Assembly: GCA_002049455.2 (NCBI GenBank)
Contig: KV919307.1
Location: forward strand, 1 to 25,789
Reading direction: 5' to 3'
Source: Porphyra umbilicalis
Taxonomy: Eukaryota; Rhodophyta; Bangiophyceae; Bangiales; Bangiaceae
Length of the DNA: 25,789 bases
The position numbers were made by a program, and so were the translations under genes. Position 1 is the first letter of the stretch, and every line of letters begins with the position of its first letter. Positions 1 to 9,920 of this stretch are shown in pieces. The notes beneath the pieces were generated by a model. It did no database searches. It was not told the origin of the DNA and worked only from the letters and a program-made list of their open reading frames with translations.

Positions 1-192
1 CCCCCTGCTCGCCGCGTCTCGCCGCCGCCATTGCGCTTCCCCGCCGCGCCAGCCGCCGCCTCGAGTCGCCGCGTCCCGGGCCGCGAACCCCGCGGTGGTG
101 TGGGCGCCCCTTCGACGCCCCGCCCCCGGTCGCACCCGCCGCTGCCTGCCGCCCCGTCACCCCCCCCCCCCCCGCCCCCCCCCCCCGCAAGC

Positions 193-744
193 ATGATGTC
201 CCCCCCACCAACGTCGTCATCTGACCCCGCCACGTCCGTCACGGACCTGGTCAGCCGCTTTGAGGCGACGGAAGCGGACGCGGCCTCCTCGGCCGCGGCC
301 GCCGCCGCCGCCCGCGACGCGGCCGCCACGGCGCGGGCGGCGCGCCAAGCCGCCGCCGCCCAGGCGGCGGCCGCGCGGACGGCGGCGGCCGACGCGGCGG
401 CGGCGGCGGAGCGCGTGGCCGCCACCGCCGCGGCGGCGGCGGAGCGCAAGGCGGCCAAGGCGGCGGCCGCCGCGGCGGCGACACGCGCCGTGCCGTTTGA
501 GTTGCGGCCGGGTGGCGCGCCGACGGCCGTGCGGCTGGTGGGCGCGTGGGTCGAGTGGGACGTCGACCGGGCAGTGGCGCTCGCCCAGTCCGATGCCGAG
601 CCAGGGTTGTGGACGGCCGAGGTGCGGCTGACGCCGGGGCGGTACCAGTTCAAGTACGTCATTGACGGGGAGTGGCGGGTCGACCCGGCCAAGCCGACGG
701 TCGTGGAGGGGTGGCACGAGAACAACACGGTCGACGTGGAATGA
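193..744 (+). CDS. Small CBM48 (AMPK-beta type) glycogen/starch-binding protein
   Basis: From the ATG at 193 the product is 183 residues. Residues about 20-98 are an Ala-rich, Arg/Lys/Glu-dotted segment that probably forms a long helix or coiled coil. Residues about 101-183 form a carbohydrate-binding module of the AMPK-beta/CBM48 family. The residues that contact glycogen in AMPK beta subunits have clear counterparts: Trp122 in VEW, Lys154 in FKYVIDG, Trp161 in GEW and the Asn pair at 177-178. No kinase-interaction or catalytic domain follows, so it is a stand-alone module. It may target a partner to starch or glycogen granules (inference). The frame is open to the left edge of the window, but the codons before 193 are mostly Pro/Arg/Ala from a C-rich run and the only upstream start is TTG. 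I therefore take ATG 193; the adjacent ATG at 196 is equally possible. An N-terminal extension outside the window cannot be excluded. Confidence 0.8.
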   Translation: MMSPPPTSSSDPATSVTDLVSRFEATEADAASSAAAAAAARDAAATARAARQAAAAQAAAARTAAADAAAAAERVAATAAAAAERKAAKAAAAAAATRAVPFELRPGGAPTAVRLVGAWVEWDVDRAVALAQSDAEPGLWTAEVRLTPGRYQFKYVIDGEWRVDPAKPTVVEGWHENNTVDVE

Positions 745-1141
745 GGGGCCGCGCGTTGGCATAGGAGTATCTGCCATTCGCGGTACATTCATGTTGTGCG
801 ACCACGGGGCAGTTGGTTGCGATCTTGCTTACCCTCTTGGTGGAGGTCTCTCTGGATGCAAGGGGCACCCATGGCACCCGAGTTGGCTTGCTATCCTGGG
901 CGGCGGCGTTCTCCGTGACGCACATGCTACTGCGCGCTCGACTCCGTACCTCAGCAGGACCCGCCTCGATACGCTTGCATTTGTACAGCCAGGTCGAACC
1001 AAAGCGCACGCCCTAGATTGTTTTTGTTCTTCTGTCCAAAAAACACGTTACACGCAGCACACTACGCCACTGGTGCAGTTCGCCCCCACATCCTAGACGT
1101 GCCAACGCCCTACCGCAATCATCCTGAAGGTAGTGCACCGC
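745..1141. other. Intergenic spacer between convergent genes
   Basis: About 400 bases separate the stop of the CBM48 gene from the stop of the helicase gene on the other strand, so it should hold both 3' UTRs. I see no conserved ORF, RNA gene or repeat in it. Confidence 0.6.
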
Positions 1142-3110
1142 TTAGCGACGGCCATAGCCACCGCCGCCATAGCCACCGCCGCCGCCGCCACCGCCGCCAC
1201 CGCCATACCCACCGCCGCCGCCGCCAAACCCACCACGGCCGCCGCCACCGCCGCCGCGGCGGCCACCCCCCCCACCGCCACCCCCCGGCTCCACGTTGAG
1301 CCCCGGGGTCCCCCGCAGCCCCATCTTCCCAACGGTCTTGGCTTGCAGCGCCGGCGGCTCGGCGCGCCCACACACGTTGGCGTACCAGCTGTTGGCGTTG
1401 GCCACCAGCTGCTCCTTAGACCAGTTGAGGCGCTTGAGGTGGGAGTTGTAAAAGCCGAGCCACGCCTGGTACGCGGCAGTCGTGGAGCTCCCCGGTAGCC
1501 TCGACAGGAAGCCCGCCACGCGCTGTGCCTCCTCCGACAGCTGCGCAGGCGACGCGGGCGCGTCGATGCGCACCAGCGGCAGGTCCTGCACGGAGCGGAG
1601 GAAAATCGACTCAAAGTCAGAGAGGAGGAGGATGCCCTGGCCCTCCTTGCCGGCGCGGCCCGTGCGCCCGAGCCGGTGCACGTACTGCGCCTTGTCCGAC
1701 GGCAGGCCGACCTGCACCACATGCGTCACGTCGTCATAGTCCACGCCCCGCGCCGACACGTCCGACGTGAAGAGCACCAGGCCGGTGCCGTTGGCAAACT
1801 TGGCCGCCACCGACGCACGGTGCGGCTGCGACTTGCGCGAGTGGATTTCCAGGACCGGCACGCCCATGGCAATGAACAGCTCCGCCGCCAGCTGCGTCAT
1901 GCGCGCCGTGGCGAAAAAGGCAATGACCTTAAAGTTGGTCGGGTAGGCCTGCCGCGCGCGCTCCAACACGTGCAGCAGGGACGGGAACTGGTGCGCGATG
2001 GGCGTGACAAAGTAGCTCTGTGACACGTGCGTGTTGGTCGCCTCCTCCTCGCCGACGCAGTCGACCGTCGAGTAGTTGGGGCGGAGGGACAGGGTGACCA
2101 TCGACCGCACGTCACGGGGCATGGTCGCAGAGAAGAGCAGCGTCTGGCGGCCGGCCTTGGGCGGCAACGCCGACAGCAGCTGCTCAATGGCCGGGCGGAA
2201 GCCCATGTCCAGCAGCTGGTCCGCCTCGTCAAAAATGAGCACCTTCAAGCCACGGAGAGCATCCGCCAGCCCCGTTTCCCTCGTCTGCAAGTGGTCATTG
2301 AGCCGCCCGGGCGTGCCGACGAGGACCGTCGGGAAGCCCCGGCGGAAGGACGCCACGTCGCTCCGCACGTTGGTGCCACCAACGACGCACTGCACCTTGT
2401 TGGCGCCGCCAAAGCACGACAGCAGCAGCACCGCCTCATCGGCAATCTGCTGCGCGAGCTCCCGCGTCGGGGAGATGACGAGAATCGGCAGAGACCGCCC
2501 CGCCGACGGCGGCGGCCCCGCCCCAAGCACCTGATGCAGCGCCGGGATGAGAAAGGCGAGCGTCTTGCCGCTCCCCGTCTTGGCCTTGCAGAGCACGTCG
2601 CCGCCGGCGAGGGAGACGGGAATGGACTCCTTTTGCACGAGCGTCATGGACTCGTAGCCCATTTTTTGGCGCACCGCCTGCAGCAGCGGGGGCGCCACGG
2701 GGAGGCCCGCAAAGGGCACGTCGGTCATTTGCTGGCGCGTCGTCTGGCTCGTCCGCGCGCCCGCGTGGAGGCGGGTGGTCGGCAGGGGGGCGGGCGCCGC
2801 GGGGGTCACCACCCCCTGCATGGCGCCGCCGTCGAGCGGCGGCGCCATGGCGAGAGGGGGAGCGCCCGCGCCCAGGGGCGCGCCCCCGAGGACCGGGAAG
2901 CCGCCGTCGCCACCGCCATTGCCATTGAGATTGTGCGGGCGCTTGCGCGCACGTCCGTCGCCACCGCCGCCACCGCCGCCATCCCCGCTGCTGCCACCGC
3001 CGCCAGCGCCGCCAGCGCCGCCACCACCGCCACCACCGCCACCACCGCCACCACCGCCACCACCGCCACCACGGCGACGGCGGTTACGGCGCCGCCCACC
3101 ACCGGGGGCG

Positions 3111-3142
<32 letters not shown>

Positions 3143-3181
3143 GCCACCACCACCACCATTCGCGAGCGTCACGCCCTCCAT
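1142..3181 (-). CDS. DEAD-box ATP-dependent RNA helicase, Mss116/plant RH25-RH26-RH31 type
   Basis: The ATG at 3181 gives 679 residues; the open frame extends upstream but without an ATG. Helicase motifs run in order: Q-motif region, motif I AKTGSGKT (about residue 199), Ia PTRELAQQ, Ib TPGRL, II DEAD (about 316), III SAT (about 350), V TSDVSARGVDY and VI HRLGRTGRAG (about 505). After the core comes a conserved tail with YYNS/FYNS-like and KMGLRGTPGL segments, as in the plant RH25/RH26/RH31 and fungal Mss116 group. The N-terminus has long Gly runs and Arg-rich basic patches, and the last 60 residues are RGG and GGYGG repeats, typical of RNA-binding tails that promote strand annealing or condensates. 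It should unwind or remodel RNA using ATP. Organelle, nucleolar and nuclear members all exist in this group, and I see no clear targeting peptide. The frame is intact throughout. Confidence 0.93.
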
Positions 3182-4576
3182 GCTCGTCGCGTCCCACGCA
3201 CCACAAGCGCCGCAGTCAGTGCCTGCCGCCGGTGGCAATGACACCCCACCCGCACACACGCGCTCGACCGCGTCACGCTCCTGCAACCGGCGTTTGCTCC
3301 CGGTGTGGCAGCGACGACGACGGGCGGGGCGCGGCAACGTTCAAAAGGGGCCGCGGCGGGGGTGCGGGCGAGACAGCGCGCGCGGCGCGTGGCACGGTAG
3401 GTCGCACTGACCCCACCCCAAACACGCCTGCAAGCGGGTGTGGGGCGGCCGCGGCGACGCCGACGGCGGCCGGCAAGCGCCCGACCAGTGAAACGGCACC
3501 CCCTCTGAAGACGCCTTGGGCAGCGGGTCAAAACGCGTCGCCGACGGCGGGCAGCGTTTCCAAAAGAGTGGCCAGCAACGCGCAGCCAACCAAACCAAAC
3601 TCGACGTTGGTGGGACACTGCGGCCACTGTCAGCGCTGTTTTGGGTAGGGTTGCTAAACGCGCCCCAATTTTGGGGGAGCGGTGTCATCCAGCTCCAATA
3701 CGCGCCCAAGTGCGCCCTAAACGCACCGAAAAGCACCACAAAGCGTCTTAAGCGCCCGCATGAATTCAGTATGTAGCACCCACTAAAAAAAGAGAAGTAC
3801 AGAAGTGGTGACCGTAGCTGCCCCCGCAAGTATCATGCACAAGAGAGTTGCGTTCTGAACTATGCTCCACGACCGATGGAGCACGCCAGGTCCGACGACA
3901 AACGACCAGGTTTGCATTCCCGAGGGAAGGAGCCTACAGCCAAAGAGATCGTCACGCTCACACCGTTCTCAGCAGTCTCTTGCGCTCGGCGATGCCGCGG
4001 TTGGGGATCGATCCCTCATCCTTCCGATGCAGTACTGTACAGCTCCCCTTTCTTTCGTACTGACAGTCATGCGTGGCCCCCACGCTCGACGCGTCATCTG
4101 TGGGCGTGCCACCTATGCGAGGGCTGTCGTCACAGGGTGGTGGAAAGGCTCCTCTCGGCATCTAAGAGCTTATTGTCAGGGCTGCTGGGACAGCAGCAGT
4201 TCACAACTGGTGTGTCAGCAGCCTGCTCGTTGTCGTAGGTCATCGGGTGTTGGCCGGCACTTGACAGTGACATGTCTATACTTAGCTCAGCAGAAAGTAC
4301 AGTTTGCTGTCTAAAATCGCCCCTTCCAACGTGGGCAGAGTGGCGCTTACTCACCGAAATCACACTTTCGAGAGCGCTACAAAAGTGCTACTAAGCGCGC
4401 CCCGAGATGTGTTAAACAACCCTCAAGTAGTTTGGAGACACCGTCTGGATGAAGATTCGTCACCTCGTCGCAAGCCAGCCACGTGTGAAAACTCAAACCA
4501 GCAAAGACGGAATCGGACACCGATCCGCGGCAGCCGTCAGGACACTGGCAGGTTTGCATGCCTCCCAACCAAGTAT
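3182..4576. other. Intergenic region upstream of the helicase
   Basis: From about 3650 onward the composition is much less GC-rich than in the genes. Small ORFs occur on both strands (for example 3238-3648 on +, with CxxC pairs), but none shows a recognisable domain and the opposite strand is equally open. It probably holds the helicase promoter. I see no RNA gene. Confidence 0.5.
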
Positions 4577-4746
4577 TGCTGTCTTCCCAATTTTGGCCGA
4601 TGTGGTCGAAGTCAAGACAGGGTCAGGGTCAACTGCCCATTGGCCGATCCATTTTATCCGGCTGAATGGATGGCTGAGACACAGTTTCGCACAGTTGATC
4701 ACCCTTCTTGACATCGACAGCATCGGCCAAAATTGGGAAGACCGCA
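4577..4746. repeat. Long imperfect hairpin (foldback element) with 22-bp perfect arms
   Basis: Bases 4581-4602 are the exact reverse complement of 4721-4742. Outside these arms TTGC (4577-4580) faces GCAA (4743-4747) across a mismatch. Inside them pairing resumes in blocks: GTCGA, GTCAAGA, AGGGT and TCAACTG each face their complements, and the apex pairs ATCCATT (4647-4653) with AATGGAT (4665-4671). The whole ~170-nt segment can therefore fold back on itself. It lies in a gene-free, moderate-GC region. It could be a foldback/MITE-type element or a transcribed hairpin such as a small-RNA precursor. No target-site duplication is obvious at its edges. Confidence 0.75.
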
Positions 4747-4747
4747 A

Positions 4748-5206
4748 GAAACACGACAAATGTACCAACGTGATTGGTCAACGGTGGAGTCTGGGCAGGT
4801 CGATTGAGCCAATTGAAGGCCGTACAGGATCGAGCTTTTGTCGGTCACAGGGGACTGTCCAGAGGCGGCGGCGGCGGCGGTGGCGTCCGGTGGCGCCGCG
4901 GACTCGGCGCCCCCGTCGTGCGGATGAGGGCGGGCCAAGCCTGCCGCATTGGCCCCCCGGCAACACCAACGGGACCTCCCGCGACCAGACCGCCCCCCGG
5001 CCAGTGTGCCCCACGAGTCACGCGCCGTCCGGCGGCCGCCGCCGCAACTCGGGGCGACGCGCGCTGCCGTCGCCCAGGTGACGAGCAGGTACCCGCGGTG
5101 CCGCCGTCACTGTCTCCGTCCCTTCGTATGTTTGCTGGCGCACCCCCACGTTTCTGCTCCCTCCTGGTGGCGACGCTGCTCCCGCCCCCCCCCCACAGCT
5201 CCGGCC
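4748..5206. promoter_or_regulatory. Promoter/5' UTR region of the transporter gene, possible 5' UTR intron
   Basis: GC content rises sharply from about 4860. Just before the transporter ATG a C-run ends in CACAG (to 5198), which looks like a 3' splice site, and GT candidates lie near 5078 and 5089. A 5' UTR intron of about 110-120 bases is possible but cannot be shown without transcripts. No protein-coding feature is supported here. Confidence 0.3.
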
Positions 5207-6195
5207 ATGCCCCGACGCGACAGCCTCGACGATGAGGACGAGATTGCGCCCTCGTCGGCCGCCGCCGCCGCCGGGCAGTACATGGCCGGCGGCGCTGCGG
5301 ACGTGGTGTCGGGCAGCGCCCCCCGGCGACGGTCTCAAATGACGCAGCAGGCGCGGCGCGTGCCGCTCGGCACCTCCCCCGCCGCCGCCGAGACGGGCTC
5401 CCTCGGCCGCAGCGTCGGGCGCTATGGCCCGCCCGACGAGCTGTCGGACGACGAGCGCTCCTCTGGCGAAGACGAGGACGAGGACGAGGACGGCGACGGC
5501 GAGTCGGGGTCGGAAGCCTCGGAGTTTACCGACGCGGACACGGTGCCGGCCGCGTCGGTGGCGTCGTCGGGCGGCTCGGGGCTGTCGTGGCTCGGCCTCC
5601 CCCCGCCGCAGCTGGCGTCCTCCCTCGACTGGCGCAACCGCGCGCCGGTGGGGCGGGCGGCGCACCCCCCCCACCCCCCCCCCCACCCCCCCCACCCGCG
5701 CCGCGCCCGTCGTCGGGCGGCGGCGCACCCGGCCGTGCGCACCGGGGCAAGGGCGGGCGGGCGCGGCGGGGGGGCCCCCTCTCCACCCCGCCCCTGCCGT
5801 CCCCCCTGGCCGACGCGGCGGGCACCCTCCGCGCCACCGACGCGTCGGCGCTCTCCCCCGCGCGGCGGATGGAGCGGGCGGCGCGGCACCACGTGTCGCC
5901 CCCCGCCGCCGCCGTGGTGCCCCGCCCCCCGCGCCGCCGCGGTCGCAGCGCGCCCGCAAGCCCCGACCGGCGGCCGGGGAGGACGCGTCCGCGCGGACCG
6001 CCCGGTCGTCGGCCGCGCCGTCGGCGGGGTCAGACTATGACGGCGAGGCGGCCGCGTGGCAGTCGTCGCTGCGCGGCGCGCGCGGCGGGCGCGGGGGCGC
6101 CAAGGGCACCTCCACCGCCATGGCGGCCGCCGCGGCGGCGGCGAGCGCGGGCGACTTTGCCGTCGACGGGCGGCGCAAGGGCGGCCGGCGCGCCA

Positions 6196-6227
<32 letters not shown>

Positions 6228-8398
6228 CCCAAAAAGAAGCGCACGTTTTGGCAAAAGCTCGCCAAAACCACCCGCCAGTGGAAGACGCTGTCGGCGGCGC
6301 CGCGGGAGCTGTGGATTATATTTGCGCTCAAGTTTGCGCAGAGCTACAGCTACTTTTCGTTTGCGCTCGTGCTGACGCTCTTCCTCAGCCAGGAGCACGG
6401 CGTGTCGGACACGACGGCGGGGTGGACGTATGGGGCGTACGGCGTCATGTCGACGTTTTTTGGGCTCATTGGCGGGTGGGCCATTGACTACCTGGGCGTG
6501 CGCCTGTCGCTGGTGCTCGGCGCCGTCCTCGGCTCGATTGCGCGGTTCATCCTGGCCTTTTCCCGCTCCCGCCGAACGGCCATGCTCGTCCTCTACACGC
6601 TGCTGCCGGCGTCGGACGCGTGTGGCATCCCCATCATGACCATTGGCGTCAAGCGGTTTACCAACTCGAGCAACCGCACGTTTGCCTTTTCCTTCTTCTA
6701 CTCCATGATGAACTTGGCCGCCCTGACGGCCGGCCCGCTCGTCGACGCGGCGCGGCAGCTGGCGGGCGGTGGCGTTCAGTACACGGGCACCATCCTGTGG
6801 TGGCACGACGTGGACATCTCGCTGTCACCCCTGCGGCTGGTGGTCTTTTCGGGCGGCGTCGCGACGCTGCTGATGCTGACGGTCGTCTTTACGGGGGTGC
6901 GGGAGGTGGAGGTTGGCGACGACGGCGTCGTGCGGGAGTTTGCTCCCAACCGGGATACGCCCATGGAGCAGACGATGGCGGTGCTCCGCTCGGAAGCCTT
7001 TTGGCGCCTGAGCCTCTTTACATTTCTCCTCGTCGGCGTGCGGCTGGTCTTTCGTCACATGGACGCGACGATGCCCAAAGTTTTGGTACGCACGGTGGTG
7101 GTTGGTGGTGGTGGGGCATTGTTTCCATGGGGTTGCCGTTGCGTGGCGGAGTGCTGCCTGTTTGTGCAATGGCCGACTTCTGACTCGCTGCTGGCTTTGA
7201 ACTGCCTACTTTCTCTGCGCCTGTCCTTTTTCCGCCGCGCAGGTTCGCTCGTTTGGGCCATCCGCACCCTTTGGCCTCATCTACTCGATCAACCCTTTCC
7301 TCATCATCTTCCTCGTGCCGGTTGTGGGGCTCCTCACTCGGCGCGTGGACTCGTACACCATGATCCTCGTCGGCGCGACCATTTCGGGTTTGTCCCCGTT
7401 CTGGATGTCGCTCGGGGTCTCGTACTGGTTCACGATTTTGTTCATGGTCACGCTCTCGGTGGGCGAGGTACGTTGTGTGACGGGCTGTTGGGTTGGGTGC
7501 CGTTGCGCGATGGGGCTTGCAGACGTGCTGGCCGTGCCCTTTTTCTGGCGAAACACGAGGAGCATGAGCGTCTGACTAACAATTCGCCTTCCGTCCCGGC
7601 CACGTGGTGCCGGGCATGCCTCCGCCGGCTGGTGCATGGTTGATGTGTTTTTTCGTGTGCACCTCAGGCGATTTACTCGCCTCGCGTGTACGAGGTATGT
7701 TTTCGTGCGGCTGCCGTGTCCGCTTTCCGGTTGAGTCTCCCGCACAGCGCGGTTGCTTTCTGGTTGGAGGCTCTGTGCGGCCTGTTGTGCTGTCCCACGT
7801 GTACTCACGTTTCTCTTTGTGTGCGCTTGCTGTGCTGGGTGCGGGCTGCTTGCGTTCTCTATGCCTGCCCGCTGCTCCGACTTGCCTGTGTGCTTCTTTC
7901 CTGCTCATCGGTTTCCCTTCTGCACAGTACACGATGAACGTGTCGAGCCGTGGCTCTGAGGGCCTCTTCTCTTCGTTGGCGTCGGCACCGCTCTTTTCGG
8001 TCAAGCTCGTCGTCGGCGCCATGTCTGGCATTTTGTTGACAGACTACTGCCCGTCCTTTGGCCACTGCAACAGCCAGCGCTTGTGGTCGATTGTCGGCGC
8101 AACGTCCCTGCTCTCCCCCATCCTCATGGTCTTCCTCCGCTCCTGCATCGAGTCGCGCGGGAGCGAAGACCGCGACTCGGACGGCGGCGCTGCGATGGCC
8201 GCGGCGGCGGCGTCCAAGCCGGCCGCCCTTGACGCGGGGGGGGGGCCGACGGAAGCGACGGCGCTGCTGCCCCGCTCCCGCGCCGACGTGTATCCGACGA
8301 CGACGGCGGAGGCAGTGCGGGTGGATGTGGCGTCGTTGGACCAAGGCAAGGCCGTTTTTGCAAAGTCCCGCCCGATGGCCATCCCCGACGAGGGGTGA
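5207..8398 (+). CDS. MFS transporter, POT/PTR-like, four exons with acidic N-terminal domain
   Basis: Exons are 5207-7085, 7243-7467, 7668-7694 and 7928-8398. All three introns (157, 200 and 233 nt) are phase 0 with GT...AG ends. The product is about 867 residues. The first ~340 residues are a disordered, probably cytosolic region with Asp/Glu/Ser clusters. Membrane helices begin near ELWIIFALKFAQ (6310), followed by a motif-A-like GGWAIDYLGVRLS after the second helix. Exon junctions rebuild the family signature GE-AIYSPRVYE-YTM, conserved in POT-like MFS carriers. It is probably a proton-coupled carrier, but the substrate and membrane are unknown. The N-terminal domain changes frame twice in C-rich tracts (about 5667-5695 and 5925-5930). 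Each change is restored by one extra base, so I treat them as homopolymer errors. The start ATG at 5207 opens the acidic segment and has an acceptable context. Confidence 0.85.
7668..7694 (+). other. 27-nt microexon of the transporter gene
   Basis: The exon encodes nine residues, AIYSPRVYE. It is preceded by CCTCAG and followed by GTATGT. Neighbouring exons end in VGE and begin with YTMNVSS, and the joined GEAIYSPRVYEYTM matches a segment conserved in POT-like MFS proteins. Both junctions are phase 0. The surrounding intron sequence is clearly lower in GC than the exons. Confidence 0.85.
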
Positions 8399-9920
8399 GG
8401 GCGGGTCGGCCGAGGTCGGCGTCTCCAACTCTAATTGTCACTCTTTTTTGGGCCCAACGCCGTCCCGCTTCCGCACTAAACGGTGCTGCCGCTTGCCACC
8501 CCTGCCCACGGGCCGTGCTTTGTCCCTTTATGGGCTCGCCCCTACCAGCGTCACGGGGTGCTTTAGGCGTCGGCCGGCGGGCGGTGGTGGGACGCCGCGC
8601 CGCGAGTGGCGGCAGCTCTGCCAATGCGTGGTGGGGCCCCAGCCATCGCGGCTCACGTCGGCTCGGCTCTGGGTTGCGAGCGATGGCTCGCGACCGGGTC
8701 CAGCGGCGCCCGCGCTGCCAAAAAAAAAAAAGAAAAAACGACGCAGGAGAGCGTGTGTTTCTCTGCCTAAAACCGCCCCGCGGGGGTGGCACCAACGGCC
8801 AGCGGCGGATGCTCCCGATCACACGGTCCCCGCCGCTTAGATGCGGAGCCACCGTGCCGCACCGCGCGACGGCGGCGCCCCCTCGGGCCCCATTGTGGTT
8901 GGCGCCGCCGCGGAAAACTACAAAAAAAAAAAAAAACGCACCCGCGATACACCGCGCCACGCCCACCGCGCGCCCGTTGGCCACCCGCCACCGCGACGGC
9001 GGCGGCGCGCCGCGCGGTGAAGCCGCGCGCGGACCCCGCCGCGGCGGCTGTCCCCGACCAGGGCGCGCGCTGCCACGCGCGTCGTGGCGCGTCCGTCGCG
9101 GGCCGTCGCCGCGCCAGCCGCGTCCCCGCAGGCCGCGGCGCGCGCGCACGCGGGTCCCGCCGGCGCTGCGGTCGCCGCCCTCGGGGTGGGTCGACGGCGC
9201 CGGTGCAGCGGCAACGGCGCACGGGGTGCTGCGGATGGGGGCGGCGGCGCGGGCGAGCAGCGCCGCCGCCGCGCGGCCAGCGCCCCGTTCCGTCGCCGGC
9301 ATTGGTTTTTGCGCGGCGCCACGCCGTCGCGTCGCACGCAGCGTGCGTCGCACGCCACTGCGCGTCGGCAGCGGCGGCGCAGGCGTAGCGGCCATGTCCC
9401 CCTCGTCGGCCGCTCCGCCGTGTTGTCGGCAGCGCAAGTGGCTCACCGCTTGCCGGGAGGGCGCCAGACGTGGGGCGGTGCCTGGGCGGCCGCCCTGCAC
9501 ACCGGGGCGGCGCTGTACAGTGCCGCCCCGACCACGCCCGCGTGCCAACATGGGGGCATCGGCGGGGTCGAGTCCACGAAGCCTGCGCGGCGGCGACAGC
9601 CCCCACGGCGCAGCATGTCCGCCACCCCCCTTTTGGTCGCCGCTGCGTGCATGTGGACGTCCCGAGGAACCTTCTCGCCGCAGACAGGTGGACTGCGGCC
9701 GCGTGACCGAGGCAGCCCGTGCACCACGCCGCAATCGCATCCGCCACGTGTAGGTCCACTGCACATGGCGCCGTCGAGCGCAGGCAACAAGGGAGAAAGT
9801 AAAGGGGAGGAGGAAACGGAGTTGGGCGACCGTGAGAGAGCCCTCGCCACAGCAGCCTTCCGCCCGCAGACAGCCTCTACCGACCTGCCCAGTCACCACC
9901 CCCCCCCCCCCATACTTCTG
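8399..9920. other. Intergenic region between transporter and MGDG synthase
   Basis: These 1.5 kb lie between two convergent genes. They contain interrupted A-runs near 8721-8737 and 8922-8936, a 9-bp inverted repeat (AGCCATCGC/GCGATGGCT) near 8640-8690, and C-runs near 9900-9990. Very long ORFs cross the region on both strands, but they result from the GC-rich composition and run antisense into the flanking genes. I recognise no protein domain. Confidence 0.5.

Noticed and set aside
3238..3648. ATG-started + strand ORF with CSRC and CGHCQRC
   Set aside because: The opposite strand is open over the same interval, it starts 57 bases from the divergent helicase ATG, and no zinc-finger family spacing fits.
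8124..9899. A 591-codon open frame on the - strand
   Set aside because: It overlaps the last transporter exon in antisense, begins without ATG and shows only Arg/Pro/Ala-rich sequence.
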